Shown here: one piece after another, positions 1-5,599 of the stretch
Numbering within the stretch: the first letter of the stretch is position 1
Layout: each line of letters starts with the position of its first letter
DNA from: Lachnospiraceae bacterium
GTDB lineage: Bacteria; Bacillota; Clostridia; Lachnospirales; Lachnospiraceae
Direction: 5' to 3'
Length of the DNA stretch: 7,933 nucleotides
NCBI GenBank assembly: GCA_021205045.1
Contig: JAJPYH010000071.1
Location: 1-7,933, forward strand
The notes under the pieces: model-generated
What the model saw: the letters and a program-made list of their open reading frames with translations, nothing else
What the model was told of the DNA's origin: nothing
Database searches by the model: none
Made by a program: the position numbers and the translations under genes

Positions 1-2
1 TG

Positions 3-92
3 CTGTTTCATAACCCCATCGGTGCCTTTCGCAGAAAGGCAGAATATAATGATGATTACTGTAGTTATGGATTGTATATGCAGAGGGCGTAG
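3..92 (+). CDS. 3' end of an unrecognised gene (partial)
   Basis: An open frame enters from the left edge and ends at TAG 90-92, leaving 29 residues that include NPIGAFRR, KAEYNDDY and the C-terminus YGLYMQRA. The mix of aromatic, charged and glycine residues reads like real protein, and the other two frames look less so. The family cannot be named from this tail. The next gene begins 44 nt after the stop, or overlaps it if a GTG at 92 is used, so the two are probably in one transcription unit. An 8-bp hairpin (23-41) lies inside this coding end. Confidence 0.45.
   Translation: MFHNPIGAFRRKAEYNDDYCSYGLYMQRA
23..41. repeat. 8-bp perfect inverted repeat (hairpin)
   Basis: TGCCTTTC (23-30), loop GCA, then GAAAGGCA (34-41). 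The stem is perfect but lies within the partial upstream reading frame and is followed by an A/T mix rather than a T-run. It is therefore not a standard terminator. It may be an mRNA structure or chance. Confidence 0.35.
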
Positions 93-136
93 TGAATGGC
101 AGACGGATTGGAATTAACGGGGGAGAAATTACAGAC

Positions 137-580
137 ATGAAGGAAGAAAGAATTATTGATCCTGAAATAACTTTGGTGCCCTATTATCCAAACGAAGAAA
201 TAACATTTCGTTGGTATCAGGACAAAGAAGTCTGCAAACAGGTGGATGACAGAGTTGACATATATACGATTGAGACGTTGCGGGCCATGTATTCATACCT
301 TAGCACTCATGGTGAATGCTATTACATCCAGTACAAGGGTGTGCTGATTGGCGATATAACACTTAGGGATAATGCAGAAATTTCAATCGTTATTTGTAAA
401 GCGTACCAGAATCGTCATATAGGAAGACGGTGCATAAAAGCAATGATTGACATTGCTAAAGAAAAAGGGTTCGGTAAAGTGAAAGCAAATATATATTCTT
501 TCAACATGCAGAGCCAAAATGCTTTTACGAGTGTTGGGTTTCAGCAAACAGATACGGAATGGTATGAACTGGTGATTTAA
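137..580 (+). CDS. GNAT family N-acetyltransferase (RimJ/RimL-like)
   Basis: A 147-residue protein with the acetyl-CoA-dependent GNAT fold, expected to be cytoplasmic and to acetylate an amino group; the substrate cannot be read from sequence. The acetyl-CoA loop (motif A) is at residues 85-98, in EISIVICKAYQNRHIGRR, giving Q91-N-R-H-I-G96. His94 stands where the usual Q/R-x-x-G-x-G/A signature has its first glycine. Motif B follows near residues 120-135 (SQNAFTSVGFQQ), the usual family ending. The ATG at 137 is chosen because GGGGGAG (119-125) lies 11 nt upstream. A GTG at 92 in the same frame overlaps the previous stop and would add 15 residues that do not look conserved. The gene is visibly more AT-rich than the methyltransferase and MATE genes, which may indicate separate acquisition. 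The family is secure; the substrate is unknown. Confidence 0.85.
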   Translation: MKEERIIDPEITLVPYYPNEEITFRWYQDKEVCKQVDDRVDIYTIETLRAMYSYLSTHGECYYIQYKGVLIGDITLRDNAEISIVICKAYQNRHIGRRCIKAMIDIAKEKGFGKVKANIYSFNMQSQNAFTSVGFQQTDTEWYELVI

Positions 581-607
581 GCGAATCATTTTTGCAGAGG
601 TGATGAA

Positions 608-700
608 ATGGAATTGATGAAACCACAGATTTGTGATTTATTGTATCTTTATGCTGCTCGAAATATGCAAAGCTGTCAATCACGTTTTACATTTTCCTGA
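608..700 (+). CDS. 30-codon mini-ORF, possible gene remnant
   Basis: ATG 608 to TGA 698-700 encodes 30 residues beginning MELMKPQICDLLYLYAARN. It is noted because AGAGGTGA (596-603) sits about 5 nt upstream of the ATG, as good as the ribosome sites of the real genes here, and it starts 27 nt after the preceding GNAT stop. The first 19 residues look protein-like and the tail does not. That fits either the 5' stub of a decayed or frameshifted gene or a chance ORF. No family is recognised. Confidence 0.25.
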   Translation: MELMKPQICDLLYLYAARNMQSCQSRFTFS

Positions 701-715
701 GAAGCTGCTGCACAG

Positions 716-744
716 TTGATATTGTGGAACAGAAGACCTTTTAT
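716..744 (+). promoter_or_regulatory. Possible sigma-A promoter for the second GNAT gene
   Basis: TTGATA (716-721), a 17-bp spacer, then TTTTAT (739-744), about 35 nt before the start at 781. The -35 is good and the -10 is weak (4 of 6). TATATT at 742-747 could be the -10 but would need a 20-bp spacer. Confidence 0.3.
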
Positions 745-780
745 ATTTCATCTGCAAAATGAAAATTTATGGAGGATATC

Positions 781-1338
781 ATGAATTACGAGTCAAAAAC
801 GATATGCCTGAAAAACGGGCAATCAGCATTTTTCCGTACTCCGTTTGTTACAGATTCCGAGGCGGCAGCCATGATGGAGTTTTTAAGCAAATGTGCGGAA
901 GAGACAGAATTTGTCATCCGTTATCCGGAGGAGTGCACGGAAACGCCTATGCAGGAGGCTGCATATCTGGACAGCATCAACCAATCTGAGAACCGGCTCA
1001 TGATTGTCTGTGAGATCGACGGCGAAATCGCTGGAAACTGTCAGATTGTATTTAACAATAAAATCAAAACGAGACATCGGGCAGAGGTAATGATTGGTAT
1101 TCTTCAAAAGTACTGGGGGCTTGGGATTGGAACGGCAATGTTTGAGGAGATGATCCGAATTGCAAAACGCAGGCAGGTGCGACAGATCGAGCTGGAATAT
1201 ATTGAGGGAAACGAGCGGGGACGAAGACTGTATGAGAAGATGGGCTTCGTGCAGTACGGAGAACTTCCGGATGCGATTTGTTTTAAAGATGGAACGATGC
1301 GAAAAGAGATCCTGATGATACGAAAAATGTGTTCATGA
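781..1338 (+). CDS. GNAT family N-acetyltransferase
   Basis: A 185-residue cytoplasmic acetyltransferase of the GNAT superfamily. The N-terminal half (residues 1-75) is family-typical but variable. A strand pair around residues 73-92 (LMIVCEIDGEIAGNCQIV) precedes motif A at 103-130. There, IGILQKYWGLGIG carries the acetyl-CoA-binding glycines G113, G115 and G117. Motif B, NERGRRLYEKMGFVQYG, lies at 144-160 with the typical LYEKMGF core. ATG 781 is preferred over the in-frame ATG at 769 because GGAGG (771-775) lies 5 nt before 781 and would fall inside the coding sequence if 769 were used. The substrate is unknown; relatives are usually annotated only to superfamily level. A weak promoter sits just upstream, so it may be transcribed separately from the first GNAT gene. 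Confidence 0.9.
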   Translation: MNYESKTICLKNGQSAFFRTPFVTDSEAAAMMEFLSKCAEETEFVIRYPEECTETPMQEAAYLDSINQSENRLMIVCEIDGEIAGNCQIVFNNKIKTRHRAEVMIGILQKYWGLGIGTAMFEEMIRIAKRRQVRQIELEYIEGNERGRRLYEKMGFVQYGELPDAICFKDGTMRKEILMIRKMCS

Positions 1339-1361
1339 TAGCCGTCATTATGAGTGATCTG

Positions 1362-1391
1362 TTCAAAGAGACAACAGAAATCTGCTATAAA
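1362..1391 (+). promoter_or_regulatory. Possible sigma-A promoter for the YjbR-like gene
   Basis: TTCAAA (1362-1367), an 18-bp spacer ending in TGC, then TATAAA (1386-1391), about 50 nt before the start at 1440. The -10 matches 5 of 6 bases with a TG extension; the -35 matches 4 of 6. It could drive both the YjbR-like gene and the methyltransferase gene. Confidence 0.35.
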
Positions 1392-1439
1392 AAAGATTTT
1401 TGCTGTAATAAGTAAATATCAGGTTTTTGAGGTGATGTA

Positions 1440-1772
1440 ATGAAGGAACGAAAAGAGATTCTGGATTACGGAATGACGCTGCCTGATGTGTACGTGGACG
1501 TGCCGTTCCATGACGACAACTGGATTCTGCTTCGGTATAAGAAGAACAAACGGGCTTTTGCCTGGACGTACGAGCGAAACGGAAACATCTGCGTCAATGT
1601 GAAGGTGGATCCGGAGTGGCGCGATTTCTGGCGCAGCGCCTATGCGTCTGTCCTGCCGGGATATCACCAGAATAAGGAACACTGGAATACGATCATCCTG
1701 GACGGGAGCATCCCGGATGATGAGGTAAAGCGGATGGTGGCGGAAAGCTATGATCTGATTGTGAAAAAATAA
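1440..1772 (+). CDS. MmcQ/YjbR family protein
   Basis: A 110-residue protein of the MmcQ/YjbR family (CyaY-like fold), often described as DNA-binding although the biochemical role is not established. Family hallmarks are near the C-terminus: PGYHQNKEHWNTI (73-85) and LDGSIPDDEV (87-96), followed by a helix ending in the ESYDLIVKK type of tail (102-110). The upstream part contains Y-W/F-rich strands, with FAWTYERNGNICVNVK at 40-55. The length is normal for a single-domain member, so it appears complete. GAGGTG (1429-1434) lies 5 nt before the ATG. It is followed 74 nt later by the RlmI-like gene with no visible terminator, so the two are likely co-transcribed. Confidence 0.9.
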   Translation: MKERKEILDYGMTLPDVYVDVPFHDDNWILLRYKKNKRAFAWTYERNGNICVNVKVDPEWRDFWRSAYASVLPGYHQNKEHWNTIILDGSIPDDEVKRMVAESYDLIVKK

Positions 1773-1846
1773 CAGAAAATGAAATGATGGGGCGTCTGCC
1801 GGAAAATCAACCATGATTAAGACAGAAGAGAGGAAGATAGCACAGT

Positions 1847-3094
1847 ATGGACAATCAAACGCTGGTAATTTTAAAGAAGGGAGAGGGACGCACAGTTAAG
1901 TTCGGCGGCCTCTGGATCTATGACAACGAAATCGAAAGCATCACGGGGACTTTTCATAATGGAGACATGGTAACCGTGCATGATTATGACGGATATCCCC
2001 TGGGACGGGGGTTTATCAACCAGAATTCCAAAATCCGCATTCGCCTCATGACGCGGAATGCCGGGCAGGAGATTGATGAGGCCTTTCTGAGAATGCGCCT
2101 GCAGAATGCCTGGGATTACAGAAAGAAGACAATGGGACTTGTATGCGGAGAGGATTGTAATGATGAAAGGAGCATAAGCAGCTGCAGCTGCCGTCTGGTA
2201 TTCGGCGATGCGGATTTCCTGCCGGGTCTGGTCATTGACAAGTATGCAGATGTTCTGGTGGTGCAGTCTCTGGCACTTGGGATTGATCGCTTCAAAGAAC
2301 AGATTGTAACGATTCTGAAGGAAATCCTGGCGGCAGACGGTCTGGCGGTTCGAGGAGTCTATGAACGCAGCGACGCCAAAGAACGTGAGAAAGAAGGCAT
2401 GGAGCGCACAAAGGGATTCCTGGGAGCGGAATTCGATACGAAAGTTCCGATTGTGGAGAATGGTGTGAAGTATATGGTGGATGTGCGGGACGGACAGAAG
2501 ACCGGATTTTTCCTGGATCAGAAATACAACCGTTTTGCCATTCAGAAGCTGTGCCGGGGTGCGAAGGTGCTGGATTGCTTTACGCATACAGGTTCCTTTG
2601 CGCTGAATGCGGGAATCGCGGGGGCGGCGGACGTGCTGGGCGTGGACGCGTCTCAGCTGGCGGTGGCACAGGCACAGGAGAATGCCCGCCTGAACGGGCT
2701 GGAGGATACCGTGCGATTTGAATGCCATGATGTATTTGAACTGTTGCCGGAACTGGAGCGAGGGGGCGAACTCTACGATGTGGCGATTCTCGATCCGCCT
2801 GCCTTTGCAAAATCCCGCAGCTCCATTAAGACCGCTGCGAAGGGCTTTCGTGAAATCAAGCTGCGGGGCATTAATCTGGTTATAAACGGAGGTTAACTGG
2901 CAACCTGCTCCTGTACTCATTTCATGGATTATGAGACCTTTACGAAGGTGATCGGCCAGGCAGCGCACAGTGCTCACAGGCGTCTGCACCAGGTCGAATT
3001 CCGTACCCAGGCGCCGGACCATCCGATCCTCTGGGCGGCGGATGAGAGCTATTATCTGAAATTTTACATTTTCCAGGTGGTGGATGAGAGATAG
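1847..3094 (+). pseudogene. RlmI-like 23S rRNA methyltransferase, interrupted by an in-frame TAA
   Basis: Homolog of the class I SAM-dependent rRNA methyltransferases typified by RlmI/YccW, which makes m5C in 23S rRNA. In order: an N-terminal PUA-like RNA-binding domain (about residues 8-75), a linker with FGDADFLPGLVIDKY (119-133), TGFFLDQ (219-225), SAM motif I VLDCFTHTGSFALNA (241-255), GVDAS (265-269) and DPPAF (316-320). The frame then meets TAA at 2894-2896 (codon 350). The same frame continues without a break for 65 codons to TAG 3092-3094, starting LATCSCTHFM and containing QAPDHPILWAADESYYLKF, exactly the family's C-terminus. A single nonsense change (for example from TTA or TAT/TAC) explains this. 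The short product keeps the SAM site but loses TCSC, which holds the presumed catalytic cysteine, so it is probably inactive. The total of about 415 codons is near family size. The GAGAGGA ribosome site is 12 nt upstream. A sequencing error or readthrough cannot be excluded. Confidence 0.85.
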
Positions 3095-3112
3095 AAGCCG
3101 GGAGGCGGCTTC
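3094..3112. repeat. 7-bp hairpin at the methyltransferase 3' end
   Basis: GAAGCCG (3094-3100), loop GGAGG, CGGCTTC (3106-3112), beginning at the last base of the methyltransferase stop codon. There is no T-run on either side. It may be a weak 3' mRNA structure between two convergent genes rather than a standard terminator. Confidence 0.45.
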
Positions 3113-3117
3113 ATCCT

Positions 3118-3171
3118 CATGAACAAGAGGCCTGCGAAGCCTTTCATGAACAGAAGGTCTGCTAAACCTTC
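3118..3171. repeat. Two tandem imperfect 27-bp repeats between convergent genes
   Basis: Copy 1 is 3118-3144 and copy 2 is 3145-3171; both begin CATGAACA and match at 21 of 27 positions without gaps. Each contains a small hairpin: AGGC/GCCT at 3128-3142 and GAAGGT/ACCTTC at 3153-3171, each with a 7-nt loop. Copy 2 includes the MATE stop codon (3162-3164) and its last codons. Without the stop, the minus-strand frame would read on through LLFMKGF and LLFMRM, showing the duplication at peptide level. It may have arisen by slippage at the 3' end of the MATE gene. Confidence 0.7.
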
Positions 3172-4529
3172 AGCCCTGCCATCTTCCTCCAGGCCCCCTG
3201 GCGGTACCGTGCGGCAAAGCAGATCGTCCGGAACACCCAGTCCACCACCATGCCGATCCAGACGCCGATGGCGCCGTACCCCATCCGCTGTCCCAGGATA
3301 ACGCTCAGACAGATCCGAAAGGCCCACATGGAAAAGATGGAAATCCCCATGGTAAATCGGACGTCGTTGCAGGCCCGCAGCATATTGGGAAAGGTAAAGG
3401 CCATGGGCCACAGGAGCATGGCAAAGCCGGTATGAATGGACACGAGAATAAAGGACAGAGCTTCCGTTTCCGCGCTGAGTCCATAAAGGGACAGAATCGG
3501 TCTCAGGAAAATCAGAATGAAGCCGCCAAACAGGAAGGTGAGCCCGTAAGCGTACAGAGTCAGCTTTCTGGTATAATAGCGCACCTGGCTTTCATCCCCC
3601 GCGCCGACACAACGGCCAATGACCGCGATCATGGCAAGATTCATGGCCTGGCCGCCGATGACACCCATGCCGTCCAGACTGTTGGCCACTCCGTTGGCTG
3701 CGATCTGCGTGGTGCCGAAGCCGGAGATAATGCTGACCACAATCACACGCCCCAGCTGGAAGATGCCGTTTTCGATGCCGCTGGGAATACCGATAAAATA
3801 AATCCGCCGGATCATGCCCGGATCAAAACGGAACTTCCCGGGATCAATATGAATCTCCAGCTCGGGATTGCGCAGCAGAACGTAAAGAACAATTGCCGCG
3901 AAGGCCCTGGAGAGCAGAGAGGGAACCGCAACGCCCACAACCCCCGCATGCAGCACAAAGATTCCGATGGCATTGCCCACTACGTTAATCAGGTTCATTA
4001 CGATGGATACCTTCAGGGTCACATTGGTTTTATTCATCACCCTGAAGATGGCGGCACAGGCGTTATAGACCGCCAGAAACGGATAGGAGAAAGCTGAAAT
4101 GGCCATATAAAGCACCGCTGCGTCAAACACATCCTGCTCAATGCTGCCGAAAAACAGGCGGATGATGGGGCGTTTGCATGTGAAGACAAGGGCGGTTACA
4201 ATGACGGTGATCAGCAAAGCGGAGACGATCAGCTGCATCACAGAATGACAGGCCTCCTCCCTTTTCTTCGCTCCCAGAAACTGAGAGGACACAACGGCCC
4301 CTCCGGTTGCCAGCGCGGCCAACACCGCAAAGATCAGATTATTGAACATATCCACCAGCGAAACGCCGGAAACCGCGGCTTCCCCCGCGTTGGACACCAT
4401 CATGGTGTCCGCCATTCCCACTGTAATTGCCAGAGCCTGCTCAAAGATCAGCGGCAGAATCAGAAGCCGCAGATCGTGATTGGAGAACAGTCGGCTGACA
4501 GATGGAGTTTCTGCTCTTTTGTTTTTCAT
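3162..4529 (-). CDS. MATE family efflux transporter
   Basis: A 455-residue, strongly hydrophobic polytopic membrane protein, the normal size for a 12-helix MATE (multidrug and toxic compound extrusion) transporter. It is expected to export cationic drugs or metabolites using a Na+ or H+ gradient. Two homologous halves are visible. The first has LPLIFEQALAITVGMADTMMVS (25-46) with Asp41 in helix 1 and AALATGGAVVSSQFLGAK (71-88). The second starts near IGIPSGIENGIFQLGRV (246-262), with QIAANGVANSLDGMG (275-289) and the loop GRCVGAGDESQ (305-315), the counterpart of FLGAKKREE. Substrate and coupling ion cannot be assigned. The ribosome site GGGAG is 10 nt before the ATG. The gene is convergent with the methyltransferase and divergent from the third GNAT gene, and has its own promoter and an unusual leader. 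It could equally be called a MatE/NorM-type antiporter. Confidence 0.95.
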   Translation of the reverse strand: MKNKRAETPSVSRLFSNHDLRLLILPLIFEQALAITVGMADTMMVSNAGEAAVSGVSLVDMFNNLIFAVLAALATGGAVVSSQFLGAKKREEACHSVMQLIVSALLITVIVTALVFTCKRPIIRLFFGSIEQDVFDAAVLYMAISAFSYPFLAVYNACAAIFRVMNKTNVTLKVSIVMNLINVVGNAIGIFVLHAGVVGVAVPSLLSRAFAAIVLYVLLRNPELEIHIDPGKFRFDPGMIRRIYFIGIPSGIENGIFQLGRVIVVSIISGFGTTQIAANGVANSLDGMGVIGGQAMNLAMIAVIGRCVGAGDESQVRYYTRKLTLYAYGLTFLFGGFILIFLRPILSLYGLSAETEALSFILVSIHTGFAMLLWPMAFTFPNMLRACNDVRFTMGISIFSMWAFRICLSVILGQRMGYGAIGVWIGMVVDWVFRTICFAARYRQGAWRKMAGLKV

Positions 4530-4585
4530 CGTGTTTTCTCTCCCTCGATATTAATCCTCTGCTTACGCGCAAGAGAAATATTCAT
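4526..4585 (-). CDS. Possible 19-residue leader peptide of the MATE gene
   Basis: On the minus strand, ATG (4585-4583) opens a 19-codon frame, MNISLARKQRINIEGEKTR, whose TGA overlaps the MATE ATG as ATGA. The MATE ribosome site (GGGAG, 4544-4540) lies inside this frame, so its translation would pass over the site that starts MATE. A weak AAAGAAG precedes it. Another 12-codon ORF (4625-4587, MRMITELFGKEE) ends one nucleotide before this ATG. The arrangement resembles leader peptides that control resistance genes by attenuation, but the short length makes chance plausible. Confidence 0.3.
   Translation of the reverse strand: MNISLARKQRINIEGEKTR
4551..4579. repeat. 29-bp direct repeat, copy proximal to MATE
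   Basis: This copy matches 4612-4640 at 24 of 29 positions, 61 bp apart, and shares the core TACGCGCAA. It lies immediately upstream of the MATE ribosome site. Within it CTTACGCGCAAG is nearly palindromic, with one mismatched pair. Confidence 0.7.
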
Positions 4586-4611
4586 ACTATTCTTCTTTAC
4601 CAAATAACTCA

Positions 4612-4640
4612 GTAATCATCCGCATACGCGCAAAAGAAAT
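4612..4640. repeat. 29-bp direct repeat, copy at the MATE promoter
   Basis: Second copy of the TACGCGCAA-containing repeat. Its right end overlaps the -10 of the MATE promoter by two bases, and its body covers the expected transcription start. This is where a repressor would be expected to bind. It could also be a duplicated piece of promoter. Confidence 0.7.
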
Positions 4641-4666
4641 TATAGCATTTATTTTCATGATTTCAA
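4639..4666 (-). promoter_or_regulatory. Sigma-A promoter of the MATE gene
   Basis: On the minus strand, TTGAAA (4666-4661), a 16-bp spacer ending in TGC, then a perfect TATAAT (4644-4639). The TG just before the -10 is the extended form. Transcription should start near 4632, giving a leader of about 100 nt before the MATE ATG, which contains both direct repeats and the tiny ORFs. Confidence 0.75.
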
Positions 4667-4739
4667 GACCTGTTTCACTGCTGGCGCAGCTGACCATATC
4701 CTTCTGATGAAAAATACGGGAAAGCTATAGATTTTGCGG

Positions 4740-4768
4740 TTGTCTTAAAGGTGTTATTCGAGTATAAT
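4740..4768 (+). promoter_or_regulatory. Sigma-A promoter of the third GNAT gene
   Basis: TTGTCT (4740-4745), a 17-bp spacer, then a perfect TATAAT (4763-4768). Transcription would start near 4775, about 46 nt before the ATG. It is divergent from the MATE promoter, with about 73 bp between the two -35 boxes. No clear shared operator was seen in that gap. Confidence 0.75.
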
Positions 4769-4820
4769 CTGAAGCAGTCACGCATTCTCTCCGGATTTTT
4801 GAAACAGGAAAGGAGTAATC

Positions 4821-5312
4821 ATGTCGATTATCATAAAAAAATATGCAGACCCATATTTGACAGAAACCATGCGCATCTGGAATGAAGTCATTGAGGAAGG
4901 CATTGCCTTTCCACAGATGAATCTTCTGGATGAAACCTGGGCAGACCTCTTTTTCAAAGAACAGACATATACAGGCATCGCCGTAGATTCCGAAACCGAC
5001 GCGGTGCTGGGAATGTATATTCTTCATCCCAATAACGTGGGAAGATGCGGCCATATTGCCAATGCCAGCTATGCCGTCAGATCAGACGCCCGGGGACTTC
5101 ATGTGGGGGAGAAACTGGTGTGTGACTGCCTGGAAAAGGCAAGGGAAAATGGCTTCAAAATCATGCAGTTCAACGCGGTTGTAGACAGCAATATTCACGC
5201 AAGACACTTGTATGAAAGAGCGGGGTTTCAGGAGGTCGGCATGATACCGGAGGGCTTCCTCATGAAGGACGGACACTATGAGAATATCCATGTGATGTAC
5301 AGGAAATTGTGA
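4821..5312 (+). CDS. GNAT family N-acetyltransferase
   Basis: A complete 163-residue GNAT acetyltransferase, resembling the amino-acid/phosphinothricin-type N-acyltransferase branch in layout, though this sub-assignment is an inference. The N-terminus (IIKKYADPYLTETMRIWNEV) is the usual first strand and helix. Strand 4 with motif A covers residues 79-100: ANASYAVRSDARGLHVGEKLV, with R91-G-L-H-V-G96 as the acetyl-CoA loop. His94 replaces the usual first glycine, as in the first GNAT gene. NAVVDSNIHARHLYERAGFQEVGMIPEGFLMKDG (118-151) holds motif B and the typical family end. AGGAG (4811-4815) lies 5 nt before the ATG. It has its own strong promoter divergent from the MATE gene. The substrate is unknown. 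The next open frame and the ATPase gene follow without a visible terminator. Confidence 0.92.
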   Translation: MSIIIKKYADPYLTETMRIWNEVIEEGIAFPQMNLLDETWADLFFKEQTYTGIAVDSETDAVLGMYILHPNNVGRCGHIANASYAVRSDARGLHVGEKLVCDCLEKARENGFKIMQFNAVVDSNIHARHLYERAGFQEVGMIPEGFLMKDGHYENIHVMYRKL

Positions 5313-5317
5313 AAAAG

Positions 5318-5350
5318 AGCCGACAACGGGAGAAAAAAGAAATGTCGGTT
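5318..5350 (+). repeat. Inverted repeat around the start of the 85-codon ORF
   Basis: AGCCGACA (5318-5325) pairs with TGTCGGTT (5343-5350) with one G-U pair. The 17-nt loop contains the GGGAG ribosome site, and the stem contains two bases of the ATG at 5342. If formed in mRNA it could limit access to that start. The long loop makes it only moderately stable. Confidence 0.35.
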
Positions 5351-5599
5351 GATATGCTGACATCCTTTAAAAACAAAAATAATGTTCCTGTTGCAAAAGC
5401 GTCAAATCCAGAGTATACTACTTATGCGTATACTATTTCATCGATCGTGGACATCCTAAGCGGTCATTTCCGGTGTGATCGTGAGAATAATACTTATAGT
5501 GATATGGAAATATTGGATGTTCACTATTATTTCGGCGTTTGCGTGGGAGGGCAGAATGATTGGAAGAAGTCAGGAACTGGAACAGATCAATCAACTTAG
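5342..5599 (+). CDS. Doubtful 85-residue ORF, no recognised family
   Basis: The frame runs from ATG 5342 (GGGAG at 5328-5332, 9 nt upstream) to TAG 5599. It could also start at a GTG at 5309 that overlaps the GNAT stop. The product is polar, with NPEYTTYAYTISSIVDILSG in the middle; no domain, signal or membrane segment is recognised. Its last 44 nt overlap the start of the ATPase in another frame, and a convincing promoter and palindrome lie inside it. It could be a small translationally coupled protein, a decayed gene fragment, or a non-coding leader of the ATPase. The last two seem at least as likely. Confidence 0.3.
   Translation: MSVDMLTSFKNKNNVPVAKASNPEYTTYAYTISSIVDILSGHFRCDRENNTYSDMEILDVHYYFGVCVGGQNDWKKSGTGTDQST
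5391..5419 (+). promoter_or_regulatory. Sigma-A promoter upstream of the ATPase gene
   Basis: TTGCAA (5391-5396), a 17-bp spacer, then TATACT (5414-5419). Transcription would start near 5426, about 130 nt before the ATPase ATG. Its -10 lies inside the GTATAC inverted repeat, which suggests regulation by a dimeric protein. Confidence 0.6.
5412..5434. promoter_or_regulatory. Operator-like inverted repeat overlapping the -10
   Basis: AGTATAC (5412-5418) and GTATACT (5428-5434) form a perfect 7-bp inverted repeat with a 9-bp spacer. Because GTATAC is itself palindromic, the same bases also make a direct repeat, GTATACTA, twice at a 15-bp pitch. The left arm coincides with the -10 of the promoter at 5391-5419, where a repressor would block polymerase. 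Confidence 0.55.

Noticed and set aside
45..50. TATAAT considered as the -10 of a promoter for the first GNAT gene
   Set aside because: No acceptable -35 lies 16-18 bp upstream and it sits within the upstream reading frame.
1374..1413. Imperfect stem (ACAG...CTGT with AAATC/GATTT) after the second GNAT gene, considered as a terminator
   Set aside because: The stem is A/T-rich, bulged, has a long loop and lacks a T-run after it.
1871..3022. Long open frame of 383 codons on the minus strand
   Set aside because: It is antisense to the methyltransferase, whose domains and motifs are clear; the minus-strand product has no recognisable domain.
3094..3112. Hairpin considered as a bidirectional terminator
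   Set aside because: The stem is good but no T-run follows on either strand, so it is kept only as a repeat.
3432..4097. Plus-strand frame of 221 codons
   Set aside because: It lies antisense to the MATE gene, is polar and low in order, and has no ribosome site or family signature.
5475..5555. Upstream extension of the ATPase by 27 codons
   Set aside because: The added residues are hydrophobic and not family-like, while GGGAGG is ideally placed for ATG 5556, and MIGRSQELEQ is the typical N-terminus of this ATPase class.
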